From NCBI RefSeq assembly GCF_932274485.2, contig NC_065881.2:77812702-77876701 (forward strand): a DNA stretch of 64,000 bases. The letters are read 5' to 3'. The stretch comes from Patella vulgata. Its lineage: Eukaryota > Mollusca > Gastropoda > Patellidae. The notes under the pieces are model-generated. The model was not told the DNA's origin. It saw nothing but the letters and a program-made list of their open reading frames with translations, and ran no database searches. The stretch's first letter is position 1. Each line of letters opens with the position of its first letter. Shown in pieces: positions 21,646 to 32,472 of the stretch. The position numbers and the translations under genes were made by a program.

Positions 21646-22960
21646 CCCTTGCAATCCCAGTAAAACATGCTAGAAACAATAACTACATGTATCAGTGAGA
21701 GATGCATACCATGTAGTTTTATAGATCTTCTACACACCATCTGGTATCATGTGGCATTAACTCATTCCATTCTATAATATATACTCTAGAGACTAGTTCT
21801 ATACAACAACAACCTATAAACCCTTCTACCTTCTCTAGATTAACTCATTACATACCAGACATTCTAATATACACTTGTTCAATAAAATATCATTCAAATC
21901 AACACCTACTAGGTTTATTTGTCCAAACTGGTTTTTCAATTTTATTGTTCTAAAAATAAAATGAAATGTTGATACACCTACTAGTTTTATTTATCTAAAC
22001 TGGTTTTTCAATTATATTGTTCTAAAAATCAAATGAAATGGGGTTTTAACATCCTACGTTTCAGCACCAACTACTGAAATGAAGTCTGGGTTTGTTTGAT
22101 TCATGTACATGTACATACATCGTACACATATAGCAGTGGAAATAACCAATAAATGGTCATTTTGAGACTAACTCAATATATTTCTATTTCATTAAAATGA
22201 TTACATTTACAGTTCTTAAATAGATTAAGGAAACCAAAGCCTTTCAGAGGATTGCCAAGGAACATGGCCTTCAATGTCTCCTCTAGCTGTCAATTATCAA
22301 AGTATAATGTAATATATAGTGTGTACATGTAACTATGTATACAGCTTAGCTAATGTACATACATACAGAATTAATACAAATTATATATACTATATAAAGA
22401 CTATATAAAACCAAAACATATTAACACACATGTACAGTAATATACATCATACAACTAATATATTATAGTACTCCCGGTGTATGTGTTAGCTGTTAATACA
22501 CAAGAACATACATATACTCCACATCCCATCAATCATAATCAACTGGATTACAGCCCACTTATTAATTTACACTCAATATACAAAGCCGTAATACACACTT
22601 AATCATCTATTTATGCACAAAAATTCAATATACAAGAATCTATTATACACATATATCTACATGTACAGGTATAAGTACATAAAGGTAAAAAAGAAATTAC
22701 AGAAACAGTTTTATATCAGTAATTTTTGCATAATTTTCTTTTGTATTCTTCCAACTGATAAATTGTAAATACTCATCTTCTCTTGAATAAAATACTGTTA
22801 AACTCCCAAAAATACAGCCCCATAAAACCTCTAGAGCCATTTCTCTGAAATAGCCTACTAATATTTTGCTAGTGTTGTTTCCATATTCACATGACATGTA
22901 TTAACAAGCTTGCTTTTGTGTGTCAATATTTCTACTATATATTCTCATTTCTATAAACAA
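21646..22960. other. Unassigned stretch with internal duplication and SINE-1 scrap
   Basis: A 65-bp direct duplication (ACCTACTAGGTTTATTTGTC and ACACCTACTAGTTTTATTTA, each followed by CAAACTGGTTTTTCAATT) spans about 21903-22035. A SINE-1 3' scrap (AAATGAAATGGGGTTTTAAC) follows at about 22030-22090. The stretch 22758-22803 matches 14540-14586 and in reverse could read FYSREDEYLQFIS, of unknown meaning. Confidence 0.45.
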
Positions 22961-22973
22961 TTTTACCTGACAA

Positions 22974-23200
22974 GGACAGCTGTCTAGTCATTCGGATGGG
23001 ACCAAAAACCGAGGTCCTGTGTACACATTGGCATGCACATATAAGATCCCTTGACAGTTAGAATTCGATATAAGAGTAGGCCGTAGTGCCATTGTCAGGG
23101 CAAAATTTCCCTCATAGCACACTGTATGACATATGCCCGTCTTCATTAGCCCAGTTTGGAGCAGAATAGTAGGACGTTAAACCCCATGTCATTTCATTTT
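22974..23200 (+). mobile_element. SINE-1, 5'-truncated, with 12-bp target duplication
   Basis: It starts inside the body at ACAAGGACAGCTGTCTAG and runs to GACGTTAAACCCCATGTC plus ATTTC. The perfect flanking repeat TATAAACAATTT lies at 22962-22973 and 23201-23212. Confidence 0.93.
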
Positions 23201-23880
23201 TATAAACAATTTCTAAGCTCTAATACAGTTTTTCTATTATGGCATTAAAAGGTGACAGGAGTTGATGTAATAAAGTCATAAATTAAGTAACAATGTCAGC
23301 ATACAGATGTCATATTCATGTAAACCTCGTAAAAAACACATAAAACACGCAAAAAACTACAAAATAAAAAATAGTTTACAATGTGTCAATCATTACTAAT
23401 AATTACATAGCAATAATATTCCTATAATAAACTAACACATGCTACACTAAATACTATAAATAATCTCATTGAACCTGTCAATAACAATGGCAAGAAAGCA
23501 CATTAAAAATCATTATTTATAGTGTAATAATATTTATGTAATACAAGGGCTTCACCAAAACACATAAATCGTCTTGATATAAGCTCATTCAATAATATTT
23601 ATCTATAAAACTGATTGACAGACTTGGTTTGAGGAATAACATTTTTTTTTATTATTGTCGTGGTACATGATCTCAGATTGGCAGCAATGGACGTTTTTCT
23701 ATTAAAGAAGTTCTGTTATCTCTTGATTGATGTGCAACATTTGATCTAAGGTGTTGGTTATTTACATGTACATGTAGCTTCACATGAACCTACTCTCTAG
23801 AACACCTGGTACGACTTCTCGTGTATTTACAGGTAGGAAAACAATATGTCTTCTTTAGCCTAGCTGGTGCAGAAACGCAG
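23201..23880. other. AT-rich stretch
   Basis: No coding or RNA signal. A SINE-1 like scrap (TAGCCTAGCTGGTGCAGAAA) sits at about 23858. Confidence 0.45.
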
Positions 23881-23884
23881 GACA

Positions 23885-24663
23885 TTAAAGGGCCAATCTC
23901 GAGAGAGCAACTAACTCAATATACGTGATACGTTTTCAAACAACTTAAACCTGTCAGTCTTCATCTGGAAATGGAGACTGGTGTCCCAAGCTGTATGATA
24001 CACATTATTTTTTATAAAATAAAAGTTTGGTTTTATCCAGACACTTATTTTATAAAAATAATGTGTAGGTGAAATTTACCTTTTGTTATCAAGTATGTCA
24101 TTCACTGTATAGTCCTCTAAAGGAACTCAATACATTATTAGGTCACCCAATGAAAAACTTGATCGGAAATTTTAAAAGGGTTACGTGCCCGGATAAGTGG
24201 TTTTGATATTTTCATCCAAACTACTCATTATTTTGCGCGGAAATTAGGAGACAAGGTAAATACACTATTCCTCTAGATTTTGGTGCTTAAATTTCATACG
24301 CACACAGACTTTTATTATACTGATATTTGTACTGAAGTGACTTGATGAATGGTGCTAAACATATCCCACAGGAGAATACTACCAGTGTGGATGGGAATAA
24401 CCAGACGCCAAAGACTGACATTCAATTTCGTTCATTCGTTTCTAGAGTTTTACGTCCACTTCCACCTAAGGTGATATCATAGACAAGACATTCAATTTGG
24501 ACTCTTCGCGTATTTAGCTAACCGTAACTGATTAGAAATTACAGTAAAAACAGAAACAATTGAATGTAAATCAATTTATACATTCATATTACATTATTAT
24601 ATATATTGCGAACCATTTGTGTCCATTTTTAGGTGCCAAAGAATAGAGATTTAGCTCCTTTAA
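23885..24663. mobile_element. TTAAAGG-ended MITE composite (779 bp)
   Basis: The left end TTAAAGGGCC and the right end GCTCCTTTAA are inverted. The left part (to about 24320) is homologous in reverse to the element at 47874-48396: it shares GATACGTTTTCAAACAACTT, CAGTCTTCATCTGGAAATGG and TATAAAATAAAAGT. The right part (about 24400-24663) matches 38266-38458 and, in reverse, 50574-50775 (TGATTAGAAATTACAGTAAA, AATTGAATGTAAATCA). It is probably two related elements fused or nested. Confidence 0.7.
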
Positions 24664-25554
24664 CATAAATTAAGACTTTGTCGGAAATGATTCATCTGTG
24701 TTGATAGTTTTAATACATGTCAAGTAAAATCAATATTTCCAGGCCTGCTAATGTAGATAGAACAATAGATATTAAGCCTGTTACATAAGAAGAGATAAGT
24801 AATCACAACTCAGAGTTGAAAGGTTGCTGATTCAATCAAAGGTGTAATAATTACTGATTAGACATTTCATCAATCCAGGTGTCAATTACATCACCTGAGA
24901 TGTCAACCTTTACTTAGGATAATCCTTAACATAATCCCTTTACTCATTGTTAACCAGAAAGCGATTAAGAAACAGATAGAAATAGAGATTAAATTCCACT
25001 CAAAGGGAATAGGTTATTTTGGGACTAACATAGAGTAAAGTACTTTTAAATACATGTACCATTTATACATCCCAGTTTCAATATAATATAAATTTTTCAT
25101 GAACAAAAAAACATCTGCTAGTTTAGATAACATCATTTATCTTTGTCATGGCCCTGACATTTCAGAATTGATCTACATGTAATTGTAATAATAGAAAACA
25201 AAACTATTCTATTGGGGAAATCCAGGAATAAAACCATGGCATTTCCAAACCAGGATGCTACTTTAATGTATACATATGCATTTACAATTTCAATTAGATA
25301 AAAAAAAAATTGAAACTGACAGAGTAAAATTCAGTTTAAAACTAAAATTAGCTTTTGTGTTTCTGAAATATTTTTTACTGAAATCTGTTACTCTCCCTAC
25401 AATAAAGGTACTTTAGTGCTGGTAGTGTTCTAAGGAAATAAATGCATGTGAAAACCCCCCAAAATATACTGCTTTGAATTTTATATTTTCAGTGCTCACA
25501 AACAATTTAAAATCAAAAATATCATTTATGCCACAAAGTAAAGTTTAAAGTGCT
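24664..25554. other. Unassigned stretch with SINE-2 scrap
   Basis: A reverse SINE-2 3' scrap (GAGATTAAATTCCACTC, GGTTATTTTGGGACTAACA) lies at about 24978-25045. Nothing else is supported. Confidence 0.45.
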
Positions 25555-25935
25555 CAGGGACGGATCCAGGAATTTTTGCAGCAAGGCTCCTGTTAAGGAA
25601 ATTTCATTGTTGACAAATGACAATGCAGGCATATATACATTTGTACACAATGAGCTTTTTAAAGAGAAATCTTGATGTCAATTATCATAATAAATTAATA
25701 GGATCCCATTGTGATTCAATTTCATTGATGCAAATCATTAATTGTGATATCACACATGTCTATATCATTAGTTCGCGCTTTGAATGCCAATCCCATCCCA
25801 CCATCTGGTGATAAAGGATAAAGCACACCACGGTAACACTTTTCTCATAAAGTGTTGTTTAACAGTTTATTTTTTATGTAGCTGAGCAAGGTGGGGATTG
25901 GACCCACCCGCCCCTCCCCTCTGGATCCACCCCTG
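25555..25935. mobile_element. Non-autonomous TIR element, CAGGGRYGGATCCAG ends
   Basis: The ends CAGGGACGGATCCAGG and CTGGATCCACCCCTG are inverted repeats enclosing 381 bp with no coding sequence. No clear target duplication could be read, so the superfamily stays open. Confidence 0.6.
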
Positions 25936-26456
25936 GTGATGTACATGTATAATATGGATACTATAAGTCCCAACATCTAGAAAATTAATTCCAACTTTTA
26001 TTTCTCGAAAATCAGGACAAAAACTATATCTCGGTCCCATTATGAAGCCAAGGCCTAGGATACATCTTATTATGACCAGCAGTAGAATCTAAAATTACCC
26101 CTTTAATCAACCCCTACACCTGATGATTTATATCGGGTCATAATTCTAATCAAGATAATGCTGAGAAGACAAACACATTAGATCTGATTAGTACCTGTGA
26201 TAAGGGGGGGATTAAGATGACAAAGCTACAAAACAATACAAGGGACAGATGCTACAGGTATAACATGATACCATACAGGAAATTAACATGGTATCGTAAA
26301 AACACATCCGATTTCTAATTATTGATCAAATCTATCCTATAAATGTGCTTTAATCTAATTGGAAAGCAGATAGAATTATGTGTAATATTTTTTGATGATC
26401 AAGCCACATCATTTCTTCTCTTATTAAAGATACTTTCCAACAAAAGTATTTATCCA
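25936..26456. other. Unassigned stretch
   Basis: No feature supported. Confidence 0.45.
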
Positions 26457-26622
26457 GGGCCCTTATTCACAAAAACTTAAACTAAGATACAATCGAAATT
26501 TTAAGAAATACTGCAATTCGATTGGCTGACCAGTAAAATCAATTTGCATATATCCAATGAAGTTGCAGTATTTCTTAAAATTTTGGTTGTAACTTAGTTT
26601 AAGTTTTCGTGAATAAGGGCCC
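26457..26622. mobile_element. Palindromic MITE, GGGCCCTTATTCAC ends (166 bp)
   Basis: Almost the whole element is an inverted repeat. The left arm GGGCCCTTATTCACAAAAAC, TTAAACTAAG and TTTTAAGAAATACTGCAA pairs with the right arm TTGCAGTATTTCTTAAAA, CTTAGTTTAAG and TTCGTGAATAAGGGCCC. The loop holds CAATTTGCATATATCCAAT, a motif also in the loop of the related element at 32318-32472. Confidence 0.88.
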
Positions 26623-26639
26623 TGTGGTTATTTCCAATA

Positions 26640-26899
26640 AAAGTATGGCAGTTATGGCATATATGGAAAGTAGAAACATCTAATCTTATTAGAAAAATAC
26701 TGGATTCCCTGAAAAACACCCGTGGAGCGCATACGGGACAAAACGCAAAGGTTTTCCTAACCGGAAACCCAGCGATTAGGGATGGTTGCTCAAGTGACGT
26801 CAAAGGTAGCACACGAAGATTGTCTTCATCTCTCAGCGTTAGTAAGCTCTTGATGTACAATGTATATGTTGATAAATTTGATGATGGGCTTAAACGTAC
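26640..26899. other. CpG-richer block, possible exon or regulatory sequence
   Basis: Compared with its surroundings, 26700-26850 has many CpG dinucleotides and a CRE-like TGACGTCA (26795-26802). A minus-strand frame stays open for 88 codons, but no splice sites or domain could be assigned. Confidence 0.3.
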
Positions 26900-27116
26900 A
26901 ACAGTTTCTGAGATAAAAACAATGGAAATTTAATTAGGCTTGGATATTTATTTATGATAAATGAACAGCGCTTAAAGACAACATCGTCTTGTATATGCAA
27001 TGAATTCTCCTCCAGCTTTGCATACGTTGCTACATATGTAGTTACCCCGTCACCGAAGTCACTTGACACAAACATAACTTCTTTTAATCGATTTTTTATA
27101 GCAGGGGTATTCCCTG
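26900..27116 (-). CDS. Candidate exon, CUB-tail-like (low confidence)
   Basis: The minus frame reads NTPAIKNRLKEVMFVSSDFG then DGVTTYVATYAK. The motif L..V.FVSSDFGDG...YVATY resembles the end of a CUB domain. A usable 3' splice site (TGTATACACCAG) precedes it and gives phase 1. The 5' splice site is undecided: AAGTGAC, GGGGTAACT and ACGTATGC are all possible, so the low-coordinate limit is the open frame rather than a site. It could be an upstream CUB exon of the gene at 4.8-8.9 kb. Confidence 0.3.
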
Positions 27117-27246
27117 GTGTATACAATGTTTTGAGAAGGATTTGAAGCAAAATTTTGACACATTGATTAGTTTGAATATGTTTTTAGTTTTAATCCAAAT
27201 ATATCATCAAATCACCCAGTTTGTATACGGGAAGGTATCTTTAATG

Positions 27247-27345
27247 TCAATGTATGTGTTTACCTTTAATACTGTTAATGAATGAAATGAGATATAAATA
27301 TAAAGAATGTGGGAACCCTTCGGGACTAAATCTTGTGAAATTGTA
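27247..27345 (-). CDS. Candidate exon (low confidence)
   Basis: A minus frame reads NFCNERRLYNFTRFSPEGFP followed by HSLYLYLISFINSIKG, with an AAAG/GTAAAC donor in phase 1. That phase is compatible with the candidate exon at 26900-27116. CN....YNFTRFSPEGFP is reminiscent of a CUB start, but the acceptor is weak. Other frames are also open here: the opposite strand carries a 98-codon frame (27254-27550). Treat this as a lead only. Confidence 0.2.
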   Translation of the reverse strand, partial: YNFTRFSPEGFPHSLYLYLISFINSIKGKHIH

Positions 27346-27559
27346 CAGCCGCCGTTCATTGCAAAAGTTCTTAAGTGTGAATCCATTTCGATTTAAAAAG
27401 GTTCAAATATTATCCAACGTGACATATCATTTATGTCTCAGTCGGGATCAGTCATGGAAAGCCCAATTATTTTTATCGTTACATATCAGCCTTCTAAATG
27501 ATTTGATTGGCTTTTTTGGAGGGTGCACGGCATGGGCTATTTCCGAATAGGATAATAGA

Positions 27560-28499
27560 TGCCATTTCTCTTGGGAGGGCTTACTAAATTGAACAATGGT
27601 GGAGTCATAATGAGGTCTAATATACTACTTTCCTTCATCAAATACTTTTAATGAAATAATGCCAATTACTAAATGTACATATATCTTACACATTAATCAG
27701 AAATTGGATATGCTATAGAATTGTATGTAATCATTTTTATCACGATGACAAATCAATTCTTGTCTTGTATCCATTTACTTTTAATAAATGAATTTATGAA
27801 ATAGATGTCTAATACTTTTAATGAAATATGTAATGCTAATTACTGAATGTTCCTTACACAAATTACAAACCAGATCAACTGTATGATAAAAATTATTAAT
27901 CTTTGATCACCATTTCTTGTCTAGTAGTAGTATGCTCTTACACGCAAGCCAACTTTTAATGAAATATATATAATGCCAATTATTGAAATGTTATTTTTAA
28001 AAATATACAGGACTGAACTAGAATTTAGACTATATATATTGATCTTTCAACAGATGTTTGTCTCATTTGTAGATGATTTGGTTTATTGGAAATAACGACA
28101 ATTATTAATTTAAATATCCTGAATAATTTATTTGTGAACATGTATTTTTATTATCATTTGTATTCATCTATTGTAATTTGTAATAATTATGTGTAGATTT
28201 AATGCAATGAATAAGTCATTAGTGTATTTTAGTAAAAGTGGTATACCGTAACAGTCCTGTTAAAGGGGCCAATATCATGCCAGCGGAGTTAAATATACCG
28301 CACAGCAACTGAGCACTATGAGGTACAAAGTTGCAATTATTTATCGTATTAAAATCATCAGCGCAAAATGACCCACAAAATGAATGCCGAATACAAAAAA
28401 ATAACAAGCTCCAACACTGTGGATCGAGTGACTGTGACAGTGTCAACCGTTTTACGAGAAATTTAATCATCGAATGAAAGACACGACAAAAATCGCTCG
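27560..28499. other. AT-rich stretch with locally repeated words
   Basis: TACTTTTAATGAAATA and TGCCAATTACTAAATGT recur in diverged form at about 27645, 27812 and 27954, suggesting an old tandem structure. A TTAAAGGGGCCAAT motif at 28259 resembles the end of the TTAAAGG elements. Confidence 0.45.
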
Positions 28500-29250
28500 A
28501 TAAATGCGAAGCGACAGGCAGACGTATTTTGTTAGATTACATTGCAAGCGTAATTTTACGTTTGATTATGTTCTTCGTCTTTATTTCTTTTGCATTCGGT
28601 TGCATAAAACCCACGGCTTTATTATTTCGTCGTAAAATTGCAATAAAAGAACTCAAAGCAAACTGATATTAGCAGGGCTTTAGATGAAATGATTTGACGC
28701 GTGCTACGTACAACGGGTCTCGTTCACTGAGTCTTGTGTTTGCGCGCTTCAGTGAAGCCGAGATCATAAAATGCACTGAAGTGAAACTAATGGTTATGCT
28801 TATGAGAAAAATATACAGGGGGTTAAGAAAATTAATATACTTACATGTCTGTGTCCTTTTTCCATGCGAATCACTAGACAATAACGTAAAAATCCAAAAT
28901 AAACACACAGAATGAATATTCCAGTCATGGCTATTCGCCATGTTGGGTTACTACTGAACAAAAATCCAGTTCCGGCGGAGCGCCCTCTGTAAACAAAGAC
29001 AGAATTGCAGGTGCGCGCGGGCATCAAATGATCGCACGACCAACACGAGTCATCACTGACACGCGACTGTTTTATAACGGTAAATTTGGGATAATATATA
29101 AATGAAAATGTATAGAAGTGTAAGCCGGTTTTACTGAACGAATGAGAGATGACGTAGTCTAGACAGATTTGTTGGGGGAAAAAATTATCTGATAATTCAT
29201 TCGCGCTTTTCTTTGGATCGAATCACTGACTTTCCGAGTTCCTCAATTTC
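28500..29250 (-). promoter_or_regulatory. CpG-rich block, possible promoter and 5' end
   Basis: CpG dinucleotides are clearly denser here (for example GACGCGTGCTACG, TTTGCGCGCTTCAG, GGTGCGCGCGGGC, CACGCGACTG) than in the surrounding sequence. The block includes a candidate first exon on the minus strand. This is inference from composition; no TATA box was identified. Confidence 0.4.
28845..29027 (-). CDS. Candidate first coding exon with signal-peptide-like segment
   Basis: The minus frame ends at a consensus donor (AGACAT then GTAAGT) in phase 0. An internal methionine starts MTGIFILCVYFGFLRYCLVI, a hydrophobic stretch typical of a signal peptide or anchor, followed by RMEKGHRH. An upstream methionine pair begins at 29027. 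The CpG-rich setting fits a gene start, and the nearest same-strand coding evidence is the CUB exons. The link to them is inference. Confidence 0.4.
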
Positions 29251-29464
29251 CGTATTGGAACCCATGAATTTTTATGAAATGATGCGCATGATTTGACGTC
29301 GTTTTTAGAAAATGGTTACACTGAAAAGTACCACACTATTTTAGACCCACATAAAACACGACAGAGTAGCAATGGGGAATAACATTATTTAGACTAGAAT
29401 CTTCATGTCCGTGTAATGCACATTTCGGTTATTCTAACCAACCACTGTGGTTTCCGCTTAACAT

Positions 29465-29585
29465 GTAGCAGTGGTGCAGGACGGAGAGTCTGGCAAGGAA
29501 CAGCAGTGTCTAGTAGTTCGGATGGTACGAACAACTGAAGTCCCATGTACACATTGGTGTGCACGTAAAAGAGCCCATGACTGCA
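29465..29585 (+). mobile_element. SINE-1 internal fragment
   Basis: AGTGGTGCAGGACGGAGAG, GTTCGGATGGTACGAACAAC and CATGTACACATTGGTGTGC followed by CACGTAAAAGAGCCC belong to the SINE-1 body. Both ends are missing. Confidence 0.75.
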
Positions 29586-30132
29586 GCCTGGGTCGCGTAG
29601 AACAGTTCTAACACCACCCTCTATCTCAAGCTTTCCAAATTATTTCTAAATTATACGTAGACATCCTAAAATGTTACTTCGAGGTGAACTCTAGATGCAC
29701 AAAATAGACCTTCTTTAAAAACACGTTTCTAAAGAAAGCTTATTTATCGCATATTTCTTGTCATTAGCCTTGACCCCATAATTAACGAACAACTACAGTA
29801 GACAGAAACAGATAACTCTATATTTAGCTATAGGTAGCTACCGGTGTTGTACACGAGGCAAGGTATGCTTAAACCCGACGCCACCTTTCATTTTAGGGTT
29901 TCTCATAGCGAACACATTGTTGTGGGAATATTTTCATTTACTAGCTCGCTATTTTTCTTCTATTGCGTTTACACGTACGGTTATAAAAATATTAAAATTT
30001 ACTGATGGAACGGATCTTCTTTGATTTTGATTTAATATACTAGACACAAAATGGGCCGTTTCTTAACATTGATTTCATCGTTGGATTAAAGAGACAGTCC
30101 CGGATTTTACAGGGTACGAGTTTAGGGAATAC
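29586..30132. other. Unassigned stretch
   Basis: No coding or repeat signal supported. Confidence 0.45.
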
Positions 30133-30145
30133 TTTAAAGATAGTT

Positions 30146-30496
30146 AAAGGGAATGACGTGGCTAAGTGGGTAAGACGCTGGTTCGCTAGCCTGGTGGTCG
30201 GGTGTTCGATCCATGCATTGGCCGAGAAAGTTCATCCAGATTTTCCGGCGTGATCCCCCCTTGTCTGTGATGCAGAGCGGAGGGCCTGACAAGAATAGCT
30301 CTCTAGTCCTTCGGATGAGACGAAAAACCGAGGTCCTGTGTATACATTGGAATGCACGTAAAAGATCCCTTGGCGATAGTGCCGCTGCTCGGGCAAAATT
30401 TCCCTCATAGCACACTGTATGGCGTATGCCCGTCTTCATTAGCCCAGCATAGGAGCAGAACAGTAGGACGTTAAACCCCATTTCATTTCATTTCAT
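30146..30496 (+). mobile_element. SINE-1, full length, inserted at the tip of a MITE
   Basis: It has a clean tRNA-like head (A box GTGGCTAAGTGGGTAAGAC, B box GGTGTTCGATCC), the complete body and a TTAAACCCCATTTC plus ATTTC tail. The perfect 13-bp target duplication TTTAAAGATAGTT (30133-30145 and 30497-30509) is itself the terminal repeat of the MITE that follows. Confidence 0.93.
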
Positions 30497-31018
30497 TTTA
30501 AAGATAGTTGAGAGTTTAATAAAGAGTTGGCAATTCTTGCTATAATAATTAAAAAATAGATGATAAAAAATAAAATATTACAATTTCAGTCAAATTACTT
30601 TATTCTGAACGGAGTTGTGGTAGTTTGGACTAGAAATAGGCATCAACTGAGCCCGCACCGTCTACGAAAATTGCCGATCGCTTGATTGACAGACGATAAC
30701 TCTACCCACATATTCTCGATTATCAAGTAACATTCTCAGTGGCTATGGTACCGTCGCTTGGCAGGCCTTTCATCACCAGTTTCCGGTACTGACATCAGTG
30801 ACTAACGGTAAACGTTAGCTTGGTCGGCCATTTCTTGATTTTATTTTAAATGGACGACTGTTTAAATCCAAGCTGTATCCAAGCCATCCGCGGGTCTACA
30901 GAGTTGATTTTGAGCTTGGCATGTAAATAAAGGTCTAATTAAAAATTTCTATAACATATGAAGCCTAAATAAAGACTTGTAATAGGCAGATTTGGCTCTT
31001 GCATAATGTATGTTTAAA
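30497..31018. mobile_element. TTTAAAGAT-family MITE, 522 bp
   Basis: One end is TTTAAAGATAGTTGAGAG and the other is CTTGCATAATGTATGTTTAAA. Internal landmarks shared with 41850-42368 are AATAAAGAGTTGGC, CAAATTACTTTATT, CGATCGCTTGATTGACAGAC, AACGGTAAACGTTAGCTTGG and AATAGGCAGATTTGGCTC. It has no open frame of note and is non-autonomous. Confidence 0.82.
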
Positions 31019-31043
31019 GCGATGCATAAAACTGAGTTTAACG

Positions 31044-31295
31044 CAGTGAGTCTCAACCAGTGTGCCGCGAGATCTGCCTAAGTCTGCCGCGAAATTTTGA
31101 ACGTCACACTAAGAAAATGCGAAAACCACGTGATCCCAATGAGTATTCACTGGTGTACACTGATAAGCTGTGTTTTTCTTTATTTAGTTTGAGTCATTAT
31201 ATATGTCTATGATTAGCCTCTCTCTGTTTTTATTTTGCTATTTTTTCATGTGTTCCAAAGTGTGCCGTTGGCAAAAAAAAGGTTGAGAACCACTG
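31044..31295. mobile_element. Non-autonomous hAT element (252 bp)
   Basis: The ends CAGTGAGTCTCAACC and GGTTGAGAACCACTG are inverted repeats matching the CAGTGGTTCTCAA start common in hAT elements. A perfect 8-bp target duplication GTTTAACG flanks it (31036-31043 and 31296-31303). GTGTGCCG occurs inside both arms. Confidence 0.92.
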
Positions 31296-31303
31296 GTTTA
31301 ACG

Positions 31304-31973
31304 CCTTCCATGTCTGCACCTACTAAGCTAACGACTAGCCCCCCCCCCCCTACGTGCTACTTGGGTGTGTTCAGCACCGTAGAAGATCACAGACTGGCCG
31401 TAGAGACTATTGACCCTGCGCATACAAAATGTTCACCCAGTTACTTGCGGCTGGTCTGCGACCTAACAAACGGTGGGTTTTGAGCCATACACTTCGCAGT
31501 GTTTCGTTTCATTAGACCTTATCCCACTGAAGCACTGCTGTAATGAAAGCAAATTTCTGTTCCAAATTAGTCCGATTAACAACCAATGCCTAACTGCGTA
31601 ACAATGTCATTTGGGTTTAAACAGAGCTCCAGATTGTTTACATAATGTTACGTCATGAATCATGAAATTTTTACGAGCAAATAACAGTACATAGCAAAAT
31701 ATTGCAGAAAAACTAATTGCGTGACAAACGAGGCCATTAACGGTTACAACGTAAACAATACTCTTTGGAGACGAACAATACTTTCACCGTTTTTAATACC
31801 TTAAATTACTGTCCAAAGTTTTAGGGAAGACCCCAGATTAAACGAAGGGCTGTCATGTTGCTTTACTTAGGAGAGATTTGATTTGAACGGGAAGAATAGA
31901 CACATTCCCCCAAAAGCTCGAGTATCATAAGTCAATCCAGCAATAGCCAGAGAGGGATTTCTCCGGCCATTGC
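31304..31973. other. Unassigned stretch
   Basis: A C-run lies at about 31340-31350. No coding or repeat signal is supported. Confidence 0.45.
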
Positions 31974-31982
31974 TTCAGGAAT

Positions 31983-31984
<2 letters not shown>

Positions 31985-32023
<39 letters not shown>

Positions 32024-32207
32024 GGTTTAACGTCCACTCGACACAAACCAGGTAATTTCGGAACTAACATATGGTACAATTTTATTTCAATAATTTGCTT
32101 GCGCGTAGGGTTCTTTAGCAGTGGGAGGATACCGGAGGACCCGGAGAAAACCCACGAGGTTGGGCAGGCGACCCCACTCCTTGTCACGTACAACCCGGGA
32201 ATCGAAA
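31985..32207 (-). mobile_element. SINE-2, 5'-truncated, with 11-bp target duplication
   Basis: A GA tract leads into GGGGTTTAACGTCCACTCG and continues to the B-box region (GGGAATCGAAA). The perfect flanking repeat TTCAGGAATAT lies at 31974-31984 and 32208-32218. The head of the SINE is missing. Confidence 0.92.
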
Positions 32208-32218
32208 TTCAGGAATAT

Positions 32219-32317
32219 GATTTTGAGTTAGGCTTAATGAAGACGGACATATGCATGCAGTGTGCTATGGGGACAAGTTTGCCACAGAATACACGTGATG
32301 CCAATATTACACTGCCC
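32219..32317 (-). mobile_element. SINE-1 fragment
   Basis: TTAATGAAGACGGACATATG and CAGTGTGCTATGGGGACAAG are reverse SINE-1 3' blocks, cut off by the palindromic MITE that follows. Confidence 0.6.
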
Positions 32318-32472
32318 GGGGCCCTGTTTCACGAAATTGTAACTAAAGATAAAATCCAAATTTTAGTAGATACTTCAATTTTGTTGGCTAGCACTAAAAT
32401 CAATCTACATATATCCAATCAAATTACTAAAATTTGGATTTTATCTTAGTTAAAATTTCGTGAAACGGGGCC
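32318..32472. mobile_element. Palindromic MITE, GGGGCCCTGTTTCACG ends (155 bp)
   Basis: The left arm (GGCCCTGTTTCACGAAATT, ACTAAGATAAAATCCAAATT, TTAGTA) pairs with the right arm (TACTAAAATTTGGATTTTAT, AATTTCGTGAAACGGGGCC) over about 50 bp. The loop contains CAATCTACATATATCCAATC, related to the loop of 26457-26622. Confidence 0.9.

Noticed and set aside
27254-27550. 98-codon plus-strand open frame.
   Set aside because: No domain, no splice-site support and no codon-periodicity that could be judged by eye. The opposite strand is equally open.
30155-30240. tRNA-like sequence with A and B boxes.
   Set aside because: It is the head of SINE-1, repeated many times, and cannot fold into a complete cloverleaf with acceptor stem. 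No true tRNA gene was found.
31970-32449. 159-codon plus-strand frame.
   Set aside because: It runs through a GA tract, a SINE-2, a SINE-1 scrap and a palindromic MITE. There is no host coding signal.
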